Source: Excoecaria cochinchinensis (taxonomy: Eukaryota; Streptophyta; Magnoliopsida; Malpighiales; Euphorbiaceae). Taken from it: a stretch of DNA of 64,000 bases. A program made the position numbers and the translations under genes. Of this stretch, positions 62,221 through 64,000 are shown in pieces; the first letter of the stretch is position 1, and every line of letters starts with the position of its first letter. The notes below the pieces were generated by a model. That model was not told the DNA's origin and did no database searches. It saw nothing but the letters and a program-made list of their open reading frames with translations. The stretch spans positions 1,766,501-1,830,500 of the forward strand of contig CANTUQ010000109.1 of NCBI GenBank assembly GCA_947683425.1, given 5' to 3'.

Positions 62221-64000
62221 TGTCACACCCCGTTTGCCCCTGGTAGTATGAGTCTATTTGTGTGTGCATGCACTGTGTGTTTTGCGCATGTCATAAGGGT
62301 ATTTTGGTAAAAATGCATGTTTTAAGAGTTTTATTAGCATGTGGTGGCATGTATATTATTAGGGTGTGAATTAGTTGGGTTAAGTTTGGTTGTGCATGAG
62401 TGCACCATTGTAGGATGTGAGTAGTGGTGTTAGGATTGTGTGCTTTACTTACACATTAGTATGGTGTTTTAAGTTGGGAATGCATTGGGTGTGTGTGAGC
62501 ATGCCTTGGTAGGGTGTGAGAAGTGGTGTAGTGGTTGTGTGCTTTACTTACACATTAGTAGGGTGTTTTAAGTTGGGAGTGTGTTATGTGTGAGTAGCAT
62601 ATGGTTGTTGGGTGTGAGTGATTGGTTTCCACCAATAGGAAAGTGACAAGTGTTAGGGTTAGGAAAAGAAAAAGAAAAAGAAATAGAAAATGGAAAGAGC
62701 AGAATTTGCTCTTCATTTTCCCGTAGCCTCCTCCCCTCCTCATCTCCTTCTTCTTCTTTGCTCTTCTTTTTGTTTTCTCTAACTTGGATTATAATTTTGG
62801 TGGTGGAAATTGATCACTTCATGCACAATTGGTGAGTTTAATGCATATCTTCATGTTCTTCTTAGTCTTCTTCTATATTATAGTTTAAATTTAATTTAGG
62901 GTTTGTTCTTTGTGTGTTTTTGATGGGTTTGTGTTTAGCTAAACTTCCTCGCGATCCCAAGGGCAAAGAGAAGGTTGGGAGTAGTGGAACAAAGTGATAA
63001 GAGCTAAGGAATTTTCAGGTTTGGGAATTGGTTTGTTGATTTACGTGTTAATGATTCTTAATATCTGAATTGAGTATTCTGAGATGTTAATTTATGTGTT
63101 GTGATAGTTTGGATTAAATTTGGTGAATTGATGGGGTCAAATGAGTTGGTTTGAAGCTTGTTGAATTTCAAAGTGCAAATCTGTTTTTGAAGGTCAGATT
63201 GACCTTTGGTCATTCTTTTTAGTATAAGTTGAGTTTTACAACTCCCAAATACATGATTCCAGTTGGGTTAGAACCACAACTTCCGTATCTAAAACTTTGT
63301 AGAAGTAATGATAATTTAATTCGGACTCTAACTATTTTAAAATCGCCCATTACAGTAGCGAAAATTATCAGGTGTGTCTGTGGAGCAGGGTAGAGACATT
63401 TGAGTATATCTCCCCAATTTGCGCTCCAAATGATCTGAAATTTTGTCACTAGAAAGATAACATCTTTAGGATTAATTGTTATGAAAACCATTTGGTCTGA
63501 ACGTGTCGTCTATTAGTTCAAAAATGCAAGTAGATTAAGCACCTGAATTCTGCCCTGTGCTATGCTCTTAAGTCTGATGACGTTTGGGACTGGTTGGAAA
63601 GCACAGCTGTACTTTTGGATAGGACACAGCTGTGTTTTGGCTTTTAGATCGATAATATACAGTAGAGCACAGCTGTGTTTTAGTAAAATTTGTCCCTCTT
63701 CACCAATTCATCCTAGAATCGATCATACACCTTTGAATTAGTCCCAATGTGTCTAGAAACGCCTGAAAAAAATTTAATGTTACTTATTTTATAATTAGGT
63801 AATGAGGATATATAATTAAATTACCTGTGAATTGAATAAATTCTTATAACGAAAAAAATTAATTAATATGATGATTAACCATGAATTAAACTATAAGCCT
63901 AATTTGCTAGATGAATAAATACTCATGACGAGAATTATATAACATGTTTATAATTTATGATTAAAGCATTAAACCTAATATATTATTTGATTAAATCTAA
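62221..64000 (+). repeat. 3' LTR of element C (incomplete)
   Basis: Begins TGTCACACCCCG and runs off the window. It lacks the TATA-containing segment present at 56252-56273 of the 5' LTR. Donor GTGAGT at 62832-62837. Confidence 0.9.

Larger units (their letters stand above)
54803..64000 (+). mobile_element. Element C: Ty3/gypsy LTR retrotransposon (same family as A), truncated by the window end
   Basis: Plus-strand element with a full 5' LTR, tRNA-Met primer site, gag-pol remnants, a purine-rich tract and 1780 bp of the 3' LTR. It is the same family as A over its whole length, but inverted relative to it. It is non-functional: frameshifts, a 44-bp duplication in RT, point stops, and loss of the integrase core. 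Confidence 0.9.

Overview
This window is nuclear DNA of a flowering plant, almost certainly a eudicot. It is AT-rich, its genes have GT-AG introns, the three host genes are plant-type, and nearly the whole right half is nested plant transposons. No bacterial, organellar or rRNA sequence was seen.

Left part (1-28000): three host genes lie in low-complexity intergenic DNA with small transposons. (1) A SHI/STYLISH-family transcription factor of the LATERAL ROOT PRIMORDIUM 1 type (4799-5965, + strand, one 93-bp intron) follows a long GA/CT-rich leader. (2) A six-exon gene for a 153-residue ankyrin-repeat protein resembling yeast Yar1 runs on the - strand (19996 to 16177). (3) The first exon of a universal-stress-protein-like gene (22593-23000, +) ends in a good splice donor, but I found no second exon anywhere downstream. 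Around them are a truncated Copia element (418-1074), a Stowaway MITE (12730-13035), other terminal-inverted-repeat elements (14756-15185, 21184-21939, and a hAT-like element with 8-bp target duplications at 25313-26014), a CACTA terminus (15279-15650) and fragments of MULE ends.

Right part (28000-64000): a broken Mutator-like (MULE) transposase gene (28849-31310, +) is followed, after a loop of about 65 bp, by an inverted copy of its own 3' half (31394-32141, continued at 54240-54802). Both arms stop before the expected SWIM zinc finger. Three LTR retrotransposons then invaded the inverted arm. Element A (32142-54239, - strand, target duplication AGCTA) and element C (54803 to beyond 64000, + strand) belong to one Ty3/gypsy family with a chromodomain-like tail (Tekay/Del-like). 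Their 5' LTRs stand back to back with 563 bp of MULE between them. Element B (35276-46384, target duplication CCTAC) lies inside A, within the few bases separating A's coding end from its 3' LTR. B has LTRs of about 2.8 kb, a Tat/Ogre-like primer site and only a decayed gag gene, which fits a non-autonomous TR-GAG element. Every transposon gene is broken by stops, frameshifts, a 44-bp duplication (C) or loss of the integrase core (C).

The order of events read from the nesting is: MULE, then its inverted copy, then A and C independently, then B into A. The most interesting feature is the tail-to-tail MULE palindrome, which has the architecture of a natural hairpin silencer such as maize Mu killer. 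All assignments come from reading the sequence and from family knowledge; no search was run.
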